A stretch of 41,810 nt of DNA from an uncultured beta proteobacterium (GTDB lineage: Bacteria > Pseudomonadota > Gammaproteobacteria > Burkholderiales > SG8-39), in contig CADEDU010000004.1 of NCBI GenBank assembly GCA_902826155.1, forward strand, positions 74,350 through 116,159, given 5' to 3'. This document shows positions 34,690-41,810 of the stretch, piece after piece. Below the pieces are notes generated by a model. The model had not been told where the DNA came from. It saw only the letters and a list, made by a program, of their open reading frames with translations, and searched no databases. Position 1 is the first letter of the stretch. Every line of letters starts with the position of its first letter. Both the position numbers and the translations under genes were made by a program.

Positions 34690-35738
34690 CGTGGCGGGGC
34701 AGCGAGCGTGAGAGGTTGGCCCCGGTACTCCCCGGTCAATGTCCGCAGGAACCCTGCGATCGCGTCGATCTCCGATCTGGTCAGTGTTCGACCCAGCTGC
34801 ACGCGGGCCATGGTGTCCACCGCCCCTTCCAGACTCGGCATCCGACCGTCATGGAAGTAGGGCGCGGTGAGCGCGACGTTGCGCAGACTCGGGACCCTGA
34901 AGACGCCGCGATCGCGGTCGATGCTCGTGATCTGGTGACGCCCGGCGTCGACTGCCTCGTCGGGCCTGCCGGCAGCGTCCGGGTCTTGAAACACGCCGAA
35001 TTTCTGGAACAGGTTTCCGCCGACGTTTACTCCCTGATGGCAAGCGATACAACCGTAGGACTTGAACAGCTCGTAGCCGCGCTTCTCCTCCGTGCTCAAC
35101 GCAGCGCGGTCTCCACGCAGGTATCGGTCGAACCGGGCATTGGGCGTCAGCAGCGATCGCTGGAACTCGGCGATGGCGTCCAGAAGGTTCGCCCGAGTGA
35201 TCCCCTGCGGGTAGGCGGCAGCAAAGGCGCTGACGTAGGCCGGATCGGCTTTCAGCTTGCCGAGTAGCTCCGGCCAGCTCGCGTTCATGATGTCGGGATT
35301 GGTAATCAAGCGCTCGGCATGCGCTTGGAGGGTTTGCACGGCACCGTCCCAGTTGAATGAAGCGTTGAGGGACACGTTGAACAGAGTCGGCGTATTGCGC
35401 AGACGCGCCTGCCCGTCGCGCGCCATTGCACGGCCACGCCCATCGATCGCTGCGTATTGCAAGGCGTGGCAACTCGCGCACGACTTGCTGTTGTCGGCAG
35501 AGAGGCGCACGTCATGGAACAAGCGTTCGCCGAGCGCGACGCGATTCGTGTCGAGCGACGCGCTGGCTGGGACGGGTGTAATGGGTTCGGCCAGGTGGCG
35601 CGTGGCTGCCGGCGCGGATTGAACGGCGTCTCGTACCGCCCAGGCGAATGTCGCTGCGAGTAGCAGGACGCACGACGACGCCGTGGCTGCCTTTCGCCAC
35701 CCGAAGCGACCGAACCGAGTCAACGTTTGACGAGCCAT
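34686..35738 (-). CDS. Diheme cytochrome c peroxidase / MauG family protein
   Basis: The 350-residue protein has an N-terminal membrane or signal segment at about 17-34 and two heme c sites, CASCH at 87-91 and CIACH at 230-234. Conserved family segments include LGERLFHDVRLS, NTPTLFNVSLNASFNWDG (with Trp130) and VPSLRNVALTAPYFHDG. Members reduce hydrogen peroxide in the periplasm with electrons from cytochrome c, or oxidise protein side chains (MauG). Here it is translationally coupled to a sensor kinase, so a role in sensing periplasmic redox state or peroxide is plausible. It is the first gene of the three-gene operon. Confidence 0.9.
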   Translation of the reverse strand: MARQTLTRFGRFGWRKAATASSCVLLLAATFAWAVRDAVQSAPAATRHLAEPITPVPASASLDTNRVALGERLFHDVRLSADNSKSCASCHALQYAAIDGRGRAMARDGQARLRNTPTLFNVSLNASFNWDGAVQTLQAHAERLITNPDIMNASWPELLGKLKADPAYVSAFAAAYPQGITRANLLDAIAEFQRSLLTPNARFDRYLRGDRAALSTEEKRGYELFKSYGCIACHQGVNVGGNLFQKFGVFQDPDAAGRPDEAVDAGRHQITSIDRDRGVFRVPSLRNVALTAPYFHDGRMPSLEGAVDTMARVQLGRTLTRSEIDAIAGFLRTLTGEYRGQPLTLAAPPR

Positions 35739-35825
35739 CGTCGGCTAGCTCCTTCACCAAAGGCTGTGGCATGAGCGACTCGGTCGCACCAAGGCCACAG
35801 TCTCCACTGCTAGCACTGTCAGCAC

Positions 35826-35914
35826 TGGTGCCCGGAGCCGGAATCGAACCGGCACGACCGGTTAGGGTCGAGGGATTTTAAGTCCCTTGTGTCTACCAGT
35901 TTCACCATCCGGGC
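35826..35914 (-). tRNA. tRNA-Leu (anticodon UAA)
   Basis: The minus strand folds as a leucine tRNA with acceptor stem GCCCGGA/TCCGGGC, D-loop GGTGAAACTGGTAGACA, anticodon loop CTTAAAA (anticodon TAA), a long variable arm and the T-loop GGTTCGATTCC. The discriminator is A and the 3' CCA is encoded (35826-35828). It closely resembles E. coli tRNA-Leu(UAA). AGCACTG occurs twice just downstream (35812-35818 and 35821-35827). Confidence 0.96.
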
Positions 35915-36019
35915 GGTGAGCGTGAGCGACGCATTGAATTACACCATGCGGATGCGCTTGGCGCTGCGGTGGATCGACGCGCCTGTCGACCTGCCTCCGG
36001 ATCGTAGGGGTAGGCGACC

Positions 36020-38140
36020 TCAGCGCCGCGGGCGCGCAGGCGACGACAGTTGCCTGGTCGAACCGATCGCGCCGAGCAGCTCCGACGATCTGGATATCAA
36101 TGAGGTTGCGCCGGACGCCTCGCCTCGAACGATGCGCATGACGTGCATCGCACTGTCGAATACAGCCAGATGCCGCGCCCGTCTTGGATCGGATTCAGCG
36201 TAGGTTGTCAGCCCCTCTTCGGCGCGCTCGCCAACGCAAAGCAACTCGGGGCGGTTGGTATGAAACCAGCCCGGGTGGGCGTCGGCGGATGGGGTACTCC
36301 AGAGGAATCCGTCACGCAGCACCTCGAAGGTGGCGAGCATGCGCAACTGCGAATCGAACACCCGCACGAAACCATCGGCCGACGCCGTGGCGATACGGTC
36401 AGGGCCCAGCACGGCGACGCTGCGGTGATAGACCGGAGCATCGATGACCGTGCGATGCAATTCCCGGCGTGAGGCGATGTCGAATGCCGAGAGGGTGCCC
36501 GACAGGGTGAGCGCATACAGCTTGTCGCCGCTCAACTCGAACCAGCGTACCGATTCGCACGGATAGAGTTCGTGCCGCTTCGGATCGCCAAGGCGGTAAC
36601 GGCGTACACCGTCGCCGGCGCAGGTCCAGAGGTTTCCCTCGGAGTCGAATGTGGCTCGGTACGGCGTGCCCGGCTGGTGAAGAGTGTGAGTGAGCCGTGC
36701 TTGTCCGCTTGGATCGAACATATCGAACATATCGAACAGAGCGACTTCGCCATCATTGCCTGTGGCACACAGCCGCTGACCCTGGGCATCCAGCGCGAGC
36801 GAACGAACCGACGATGCACACGCTTCGACGGTTTGCACTACGCATCGGCCATCGAGGTCGATGCGGTTGATCCTGCCTGACCACGTTCCGACCCAGGCGC
36901 AGCGGGATTGGGCTTCGAGCACGATCGCCTGCACCGGTCCTTGCGCAATGTCGATGACTGCCAGCGCGGTCAGGTCGTGATCGAACAAACGCAGCTTTCC
37001 GTCGTACGCCCCGGTGGCGATATGTGTTGCGCTGCTGCTGACCACTGAGACCGAGCCCGCCTCGGTGGAGATCGACCTGCGGCAGGTGCCGTCGCGCAGA
37101 CTCACTTGGACCACCGCGCCGTCGCGGTCCGAGACCAGCAGCGCATCGCGTTCCCGCTGGATGGCCATCGAAACCACCAGCGGGGATTCGTCGTAATACG
37201 AGCGGACGTGTCGGCCCGCGTCGAGTTGCATCACGAGCGGTTCGCCACCGGCCACGTAAAGCGTGCCGCGTCCGCCGAATCGCGCGTCCAGGACCGGGGT
37301 GGTGAATGACTCATAGCGAATGCGAGGCGTGCCTGTGCTCAGGCCGAACAGATGAAGGCCACCGTCCTGGGTGGCCGCCAGAGCCATACTGCTCGATTCG
37401 TGCAGGTCGATGTTTTGGATCGGCGAGCCGAGATCGCGCACGCAATGTGCCGGTTCGCGGCGCGAGCAGTCGAACCAGCGCACGATCGAGCCACTGGGGG
37501 CAACCAGCGTCGAGTCCAACAGCAGGCTGTCTTGCGGTTGCGGATCGAGTGCGCCGTACGGGAAGCGGCGCAACGGCTCGCCGGTGGTCGCGTCGTAGAT
37601 CGTGCTGTGCGACTCGCAACCCACCAGGACGTACTGGCCGCCATGCGTGTGCACGATCGGGCGCCCCGGTGCGTCGCGAAAGGTCTGGATGATTCGCCCG
37701 CTTCGACTCTCCCTGACTTGCACGATGCCCGATTGATCGGCGCTCACCAGCAGATCGGCCTTACCGTCGATGTGCAGGCTGGTTACGTTCGAGTGATGTT
37801 CATAGGCGAGGCACCGAGCGCCCGTGTCGATGTCATGCACAGTGACGGTCGGGCCGGTGGCGATGGCGAGGGCAGTGCCATCGCGCGATACCGACACTGC
37901 GAGCACGGTACCCGCTGCGACGAAGCGATGCTTCAACTGGTGCGTGCGCGTATCCCACAGGCAACACAATTCACCGCCACCGGCCGCAAGCAGGCCGCCA
38001 CCAAAACTCAGGCAGGTGACACGTTCGAGGCGAGGCCGGCGCCAGTGAATGGCGCGCTTTCTTCCCGATCCGCTCGTGCCGCTCGAGGGTGTCAGAGCAG
38101 TAAGTCGATTTGCCTGTGGGGCGGGGAGGTTGTCGCTCAC
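36020..38140 (-). CDS. WD40-like beta-propeller protein
   Basis: The 706-residue protein is made of repeated four-strand blades, for example AVSVSRDGTALAIATGPTV, VTSLHIDGKADLLVSADQSG, VRSLALDAQGQRLCATGNDG and VAVLGPDRIATASADGF. Ten or more blades are likely, which fits two propellers in tandem. No signal peptide or catalytic domain is seen, so it is probably a cytoplasmic scaffold. Its ATG overlaps the stop of the J-domain-like gene as ATGA, so the two proteins probably act together. The function is unknown. A nine-base unit is repeated inside the gene at 36714-36738. Confidence 0.75.
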   Translation of the reverse strand: MSDNLPAPQANRLTALTPSSGTSGSGRKRAIHWRRPRLERVTCLSFGGGLLAAGGGELCCLWDTRTHQLKHRFVAAGTVLAVSVSRDGTALAIATGPTVTVHDIDTGARCLAYEHHSNVTSLHIDGKADLLVSADQSGIVQVRESRSGRIIQTFRDAPGRPIVHTHGGQYVLVGCESHSTIYDATTGEPLRRFPYGALDPQPQDSLLLDSTLVAPSGSIVRWFDCSRREPAHCVRDLGSPIQNIDLHESSSMALAATQDGGLHLFGLSTGTPRIRYESFTTPVLDARFGGRGTLYVAGGEPLVMQLDAGRHVRSYYDESPLVVSMAIQRERDALLVSDRDGAVVQVSLRDGTCRRSISTEAGSVSVVSSSATHIATGAYDGKLRLFDHDLTALAVIDIAQGPVQAIVLEAQSRCAWVGTWSGRINRIDLDGRCVVQTVEACASSVRSLALDAQGQRLCATGNDGEVALFDMFDMFDPSGQARLTHTLHQPGTPYRATFDSEGNLWTCAGDGVRRYRLGDPKRHELYPCESVRWFELSGDKLYALTLSGTLSAFDIASRRELHRTVIDAPVYHRSVAVLGPDRIATASADGFVRVFDSQLRMLATFEVLRDGFLWSTPSADAHPGWFHTNRPELLCVGERAEEGLTTYAESDPRRARHLAVFDSAMHVMRIVRGEASGATSLISRSSELLGAIGSTRQLSSPARPRR
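36714..36738. repeat. Nine-base tandem repeat within the WD40 gene
   Basis: TCGAACATA occurs twice in a row, followed by a partial third copy (TCGAACA). It codes for DMFDMFD and keeps the frame. It is a small slippage repeat with no clear role. Confidence 0.8.
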
Positions 38141-39528
38141 GATTCGCTCCCTTGCCCTCCGGGCGTTCCGTCCGCATCGCGCTTGGCGAGTCTGTCGCTG
38201 AGCGTTGTTGCCAGACGCCGCGCTTCATCGTTCCAGTGAGTCGCAAGGGTCGCCATGCGCGCGCGCTCGGTGGATCGCTCGTCATCGCTCATGGCGATGA
38301 TGCGCCGATACTGCTCGTGCTGAGGATCGAACTCCAGATGCGAAATGTCGTCTCGGACGGCATGCAGATGGCGCGCGACGTCGGCAATCGCTCGTCGCAG
38401 ATCGTCGTGTCGCGCCTGCAGCGTCGCGCCATCGAGCAGGCGGGAGGGCGCATGGAAGGTCATGCAGCGCAGGATCCGATCGGCCTCGGCGATCCAGCCT
38501 TCGAGATGCTCAACGTAGTTGACCAACCGTTCTTGCGAGAGGAACGCGCGCGTGCCGTGGGTCGCCGACGCCTGGTGCCAGATCTCCTTGAGCCGCCGCT
38601 GGTTCTCCGGGGCAATCGCTGCGTAGTCGTCATGCCGTTCCAGCGCGTCGGGATGGATCATGCGTGCCAGACGGCGAAACAGCAGTGCGGCGTGCTCGCG
38701 ATCGGCCTGGTCCGCCTGGCGCACTTCGCCCTGCGACCATAGCGCCGAGAGTCGCTGCAGCGCGGCGCGATCGGCTTGCACACCCTGCACGGTGTCGAGC
38801 AGTGCGAGTCGCAACTCCGCTTCCAATTCGATCACCGGGTTCGCGTTATCGGGTGTGTCGAGCGCCTGGCGCAATCGCGAAGCCAGATCGTCCATCGACA
38901 GCGTCGGATCGTTCATGGCGCATCGGTACCGCATGAGTGCGATTCGATGGGCCGCCGCGATGTATTCGACCAGCGCATCGCCCATTGCCGCCAAGTACTG
39001 CACGCGCGTCGATTCCAGCTCTTCCACGAGTTGCTGTCGCAGTGCGAGCAGCCAGTCGAGTTGCAGTTCGTCGAGCAGCCAGGCGCGCTTGTCGGTGAGG
39101 AAGGAACGCGTTGCTTCGGCGCAAGCTGCTGCAAGTTGGGCACGCTCCGTGGCATGGCGCAGGGCGAGCGGCGCGACTTCTTGCTGACCGATGATGTGGC
39201 ATGACAGGGCGCATTGTTCGAGCAGCAGTACCTCCGTGGAACCCTCGCCGAGAGAATCGGCCTCGCCAAGCAATCGCGAGAACCGCTCGGCGTCGCGCCA
39301 TGGCTGCCACATGCCGGGCTCGTCCGCGTGCAACTGCGCCTCGGCCTTGAGCAGCAGTGCGAGCGTCGCATAGCGATCGAGCCCGGCGCATCGGGCGACC
39401 CGGACCAATCCTTCGGGCCGGCTGCTGAGGTGGGCCGCCGCGGCTTCGAAGTTGAGCCTCAGATCATCGAGTTGCGGGTGCTGGGCCGCCAGCATTGCCA
39501 GATCGTCGACCAGGGACACGGGTTTCAT
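38137..39528 (-). CDS. Alpha-helical protein with a J-domain-like HPD motif
   Basis: The 463-residue protein is predicted to be almost entirely helical. Residues about 278-325 resemble helices II and III of a DnaJ J-domain around RRLARMIHPDALERHDD (HPD at 292-294), followed by NQRRLKEIWHQA. The J-domain is internal and no zinc-finger or peptide-binding DnaJ domain is present. The role is not recognised; it may recruit Hsp70 or be a degenerate module. It precedes and overlaps the WD40 gene (ATGA), suggesting a functional pair. Confidence 0.6.
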   Translation of the reverse strand: MKPVSLVDDLAMLAAQHPQLDDLRLNFEAAAAHLSSRPEGLVRVARCAGLDRYATLALLLKAEAQLHADEPGMWQPWRDAERFSRLLGEADSLGEGSTEVLLLEQCALSCHIIGQQEVAPLALRHATERAQLAAACAEATRSFLTDKRAWLLDELQLDWLLALRQQLVEELESTRVQYLAAMGDALVEYIAAAHRIALMRYRCAMNDPTLSMDDLASRLRQALDTPDNANPVIELEAELRLALLDTVQGVQADRAALQRLSALWSQGEVRQADQADREHAALLFRRLARMIHPDALERHDDYAAIAPENQRRLKEIWHQASATHGTRAFLSQERLVNYVEHLEGWIAEADRILRCMTFHAPSRLLDGATLQARHDDLRRAIADVARHLHAVRDDISHLEFDPQHEQYRRIIAMSDDERSTERARMATLATHWNDEARRLATTLSDRLAKRDADGTPGGQGSES

Positions 39529-39627
39529 CGGTAGCCCGTCCGTTGTTGTTCATGCCGAACCATAGCGGAGTTCCACGCGATGGCGCGAGCGGGGACATTA
39601 CGACAGGCATTCCAGCTCCGCTGACGT

Positions 39628-39885
39628 TCAGCAATCGACTTCGGCAGGCGTTTCGACGGCGCGCTTCGCCGGTTCGGGTTTGATCGGACGCATCCGCGCA
39701 TCGTGGATCGAACCGATCCGCACCAGCTGCGATGTTCCATCCGGATTGATGCCGCGCGCGAGCCATGCCGTGCGCACGCGCCAGTACGGCATGCCGTACG
39801 TCTCGGAAACGCCTTCGATCGTGACGATGAGTCCGAGGTTGCGGCCTGCCACAACCACTGCCATGTCTCCGGGCTTGCAGTTCAC
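39628..39885 (-). CDS. Small phage-type conserved hypothetical protein
   Basis: The 85-residue protein starts with GTG at 39885 behind an AAGGAG at good spacing. Upstream in-frame codons to 39921 would pass through that ribosome site and are rejected. The start (VNCKPGDMAVVV) and the later DARMRPIKPE resemble small hypothetical proteins common in prophages of beta- and gammaproteobacteria. No other phage gene is visible, so it is a lone remnant or a domesticated gene. Function unknown. Confidence 0.65.
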   Translation of the reverse strand: MNCKPGDMAVVVAGRNLGLIVTIEGVSETYGMPYWRVRTAWLARGINPDGTSQLVRIGSIHDARMRPIKPEPAKRAVETPAEVDC

Positions 39886-39920
39886 GTTGGACTCCTTCGG
39901 ATGGCGATTCAGTTCGCCCA

Positions 39921-39948
39921 AGCATAGTCAATCCACAAGCATTGACAA
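39921..39948 (-). promoter_or_regulatory. Candidate sigma-70 promoter of the small phage-type gene
   Basis: On the minus strand TTGTCA (39948-39943) and TATGCT (39926-39921) are separated by 16 bases. The predicted start leaves about 30 bases before the GTG at 39885. The spacing is good but the boxes are only moderate matches. Confidence 0.4.
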
Positions 39949-40044
39949 CGTGGGCATGTACATTCGGCGAAGATTTCCTCGCTTCGGGCTTCGAGTGAGC
40001 CCGCTTGCGTGGTCATGGAGTTTGGATGCGATCGGAGGAACGTC

Positions 40045-40923
40045 ATGCAACTGCTCATGGATGCACGGTTTTGGTTCACCACGGTACTGGTGCTTGTCAT
40101 CGTCTCGATGTTGCTGTCGGGCAGGAACCTGCGCGCAAAAGGTTGGCTGCTTGGATCGGTGCTGCTCTCGTGGGCGGTGCTGGCAGTCTTCTATGTGCCG
40201 ATGCAATTGCTCAGCCTCGGACTGCTTCCATCAGACCTGCACAAGGAGATCGTGATCCGAGCGGCCACCGCGGCCGGCTTCGTCGACATCCTGAGCTGGG
40301 TGCTCCTGCTCATCTACGTGGCGAAAGCGCGTGCGATCGCCAACCAGCAGGTATCGGCACAGCATCGCGCCCAGTACACGCAGATGCTCGATCCGGCTGC
40401 CGAGTACGACGTTATCGAGCTTGCGGAGAATGGTGCGGTATCGGTGTCGGGAACCGGCCGTGACATCACGCAGGTGCAGGCGATGACGCGCAATCTCACG
40501 GCCAAGCCATTGCGCGTGGTGATCCAGCCGGGCACGTGCTTCACTTCGAGCGGCGCGCACCAGAACATGGTCGCCGTGGAAGCGACGCGTTTTGCACTGG
40601 CGCCGCAGGGCGAAGAGCAGGTGATGTTGCGTGCAGCCTGCGTCAATGCGGAACGGCCGATTCCTTCGGGCGCCGACGGCTTCAGCGGCGTGCATCGGGT
40701 ACCCGACATGCTGACCCGCTTCCTGCAGGCGGCGATCCACGCCTCACCCATGGTGCGGCAGGCCGGCGTCTGGGCGCTCACTGACGACTATTCGGCCGCC
40801 GCGATTCGCGCCCACCTCACAACGCGGGACCGCGATGGCAATCAGCGCCCGGCGATCAGCGATGACGACATCGCCGAGGCCAAGCGCTTGCTCGATTCCG
40901 TCGGCGCCCGGCATCGGCTCTGA
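40045..40923 (+). CDS. Membrane protein with three helices and a soluble C-terminal domain, unknown function
   Basis: The 292-residue protein starts at 40045 behind GGAGGAA (40034-40040). Hydrophobic segments at about 8-25, 34-54 and 73-93 are followed by a soluble part. Residues about 135-225 look like a beta-sandwich, with NLTAKPLRVVIQPGTCF and VMLRAACVNAERPIPSG. A helical end, FLQAAIHASPMVRQAGVWALTDD, follows. I do not recognise the family. It converges with the radical SAM gene, 22 bases away. Confidence 0.7.
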   Translation: MQLLMDARFWFTTVLVLVIVSMLLSGRNLRAKGWLLGSVLLSWAVLAVFYVPMQLLSLGLLPSDLHKEIVIRAATAAGFVDILSWVLLLIYVAKARAIANQQVSAQHRAQYTQMLDPAAEYDVIELAENGAVSVSGTGRDITQVQAMTRNLTAKPLRVVIQPGTCFTSSGAHQNMVAVEATRFALAPQGEEQVMLRAACVNAERPIPSGADGFSGVHRVPDMLTRFLQAAIHASPMVRQAGVWALTDDYSAAAIRAHLTTRDRDGNQRPAISDDDIAEAKRLLDSVGARHRL

Positions 40924-40945
40924 ACCAGGTGGGCGCGGGCATCGA

Positions 40946-41810
40946 TCAGCGCGCGTGCTCGGTCCGCAGCGGCTCCAGAATCAGCCGGAAGTCCGCCGGA
41001 ATGACGGCCCGAAGTGGATCGCTTAGCGCGAGGCGCACGCGCTCGCCGTAGCGATCCAGTTTTGCGAGCAGACGAACCAGCCGCGGAATGTCCATTTCGC
41101 GTAGCGCATGCACCTGGAGCGTGACCGTCGTCGTCGAGCGCGACAGCACGCGTCGCAGATGACGCGACAGGCCGCGAAAGAAGCGCGGGTCCACGTGGTC
41201 GAGCAACGCAAGCTGCAGGTGGTCGCGGGGTGACGCCGATCGATCGAGTGAGAAGCGCAGCGCACCCTGGGCAATGTAGCGCTCGAAGCGGCGTCGAAGC
41301 GCGATGACTGCGTTTTCGGCGCGCTCGCGATGCTGCGCGAGCGGCGGTACCAGATGCCGGTCGACGTAATCCTTGATCGCGAGCGCGGTGATCCAGTCGA
41401 GTATTGCTTGTCCCATTGAACGGGGCGAGCGCCACGGAAGACTGCGTGTGAACAGCGCGATGCGCCGCGGCCCGCCCGGCATGATTCCCTTGGTGAGCAG
41501 CCGCAGCACGATTCGCAGGCGATCGCCGGCGCCATAGGGGCTGACCGGGTGTGCGGGCGCGAAGTGGCGTAGCTTGTTGCGAATCCGAGCGGCAATGCTG
41601 CCGTCGTCGGCGAGGCGGCGGTGCAGGGCGGTATATGCCGAGAGCATCGCATCGTAGGTCATCGCCTTCGGCACCACGTTGGTATGCAGCTTGGTGTTGT
41701 CGGCAGCGTCGGTTCCGGTTCGCAGTCGGCCTTCGCGCTCCAGCCGTTCGTAGAGCGGTGTGCGGGGCAGTGCCGTCAGCAATCCGATCATCGCCGCCTG
41801 GATGCCGGCA
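40946..41810 (-). CDS. B12-binding radical SAM protein, C-terminal part (DUF4070-like)
   Basis: The frame is open to the right window edge (GIQAAMIGLLTALPRTPLYERL and onward), so the B12-binding and CxxxCxxC radical SAM domains lie outside. The visible 287 residues contain the end of the SAM barrel and a DUF4070-type region (TNVVPKAMTYDAMLSAYTAL, IRNKLRHF). A long helical tail follows that I do not recognise. Family members include hopanoid methylases and many uncharacterised enzymes. The role cannot be assigned from this part. Confidence 0.75.
   Translation of the reverse strand, partial: AGIQAAMIGLLTALPRTPLYERLEREGRLRTGTDAADNTKLHTNVVPKAMTYDAMLSAYTALHRRLADDGSIAARIRNKLRHFAPAHPVSPYGAGDRLRIVLRLLTKGIMPGGPRRIALFTRSLPWRSPRSMGQAILDWITALAIKDYVDRHLVPPLAQHRERAENAVIALRRRFERYIAQGALRFSLDRSASPRDHLQLALLDHVDPRFFRGLSRHLRRVLSRSTTTVTLQVHALREMDIPRLVRLLAKLDRYGERVRLALSDPLRAVIPADFRLILEPLRTEHAR

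Noticed and set aside
1..41810. CRISPR arrays, insertion sequences, rRNA genes
   Set aside because: I saw no regularly spaced direct repeats, transposase-like proteins with terminal inverted repeats, or rRNA sequence.

Overview
The window is GC-rich DNA from a Gram-negative bacterium, most likely a betaproteobacterium. The support is a type I secretion system with an RTX protein, sigma-54 regulation, twin-arginine binding proteins and a DAHL-type sensor kinase. The genus cannot be named from the sequence. Genes are densely packed in operons, many joined by ATGA, GTGA or TGATG overlaps. No stretch longer than about 275 bases lacks a gene.

Positions 1-21321 hold a catabolic and uptake locus built around a divergent promoter region at 10906-11121. 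The minus-strand operon (10874 down to 464) encodes a hydantoinase/oxoprolinase pair, a PotABCD-like ABC importer, a two-subunit Rieske aromatic hydroxylase and a GntR/UTRA repressor. The plus-strand operon (11122 to 21321) encodes an RraA-like aldolase, an aconitase/isopropylmalate-isomerase-like large and small subunit, a second PotABCD-like importer and a second hydantoinase pair. The two halves are paralogous but differently ordered. Two copies of a TGTACGGAC motif sit on the two facing promoters, so one GntR protein probably controls both operons. The likely role is uptake and degradation of an unknown organic acid, amide or heterocycle.

Positions 21351-35738 look like one regulated system. 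A minus-strand operon (25145 to 21351) encodes a small membrane protein, a GNAT/hemolysin-type acyltransferase, a PaaK-like adenylate-forming ligase and a fatty-acid-hydroxylase-family enzyme. A second minus-strand operon (30876 to 25408) encodes a type I secretion ATPase, its membrane fusion protein and an RTX protein with no recognisable enzyme domain. Both operons start with a textbook sigma-54 -24/-12 promoter, and the two promoters lie in a shared element of about 130 bp. The next operon (35738 to 31152) encodes a diheme cytochrome c peroxidase, a DAHL-PAS sensor kinase and an NtrC-family sigma-54 activator. The natural reading is that this two-component pair drives both sigma-54 promoters. 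This is the best candidate in the window for an undescribed system.

Positions 35826-41810 hold a tRNA-Leu(UAA), a coupled pair of a WD40-like beta-propeller protein and a protein with a J-domain-like HPD motif, a small phage-type protein, a membrane protein of unknown role and the C-terminal part of a B12-binding radical SAM protein cut by the window edge.
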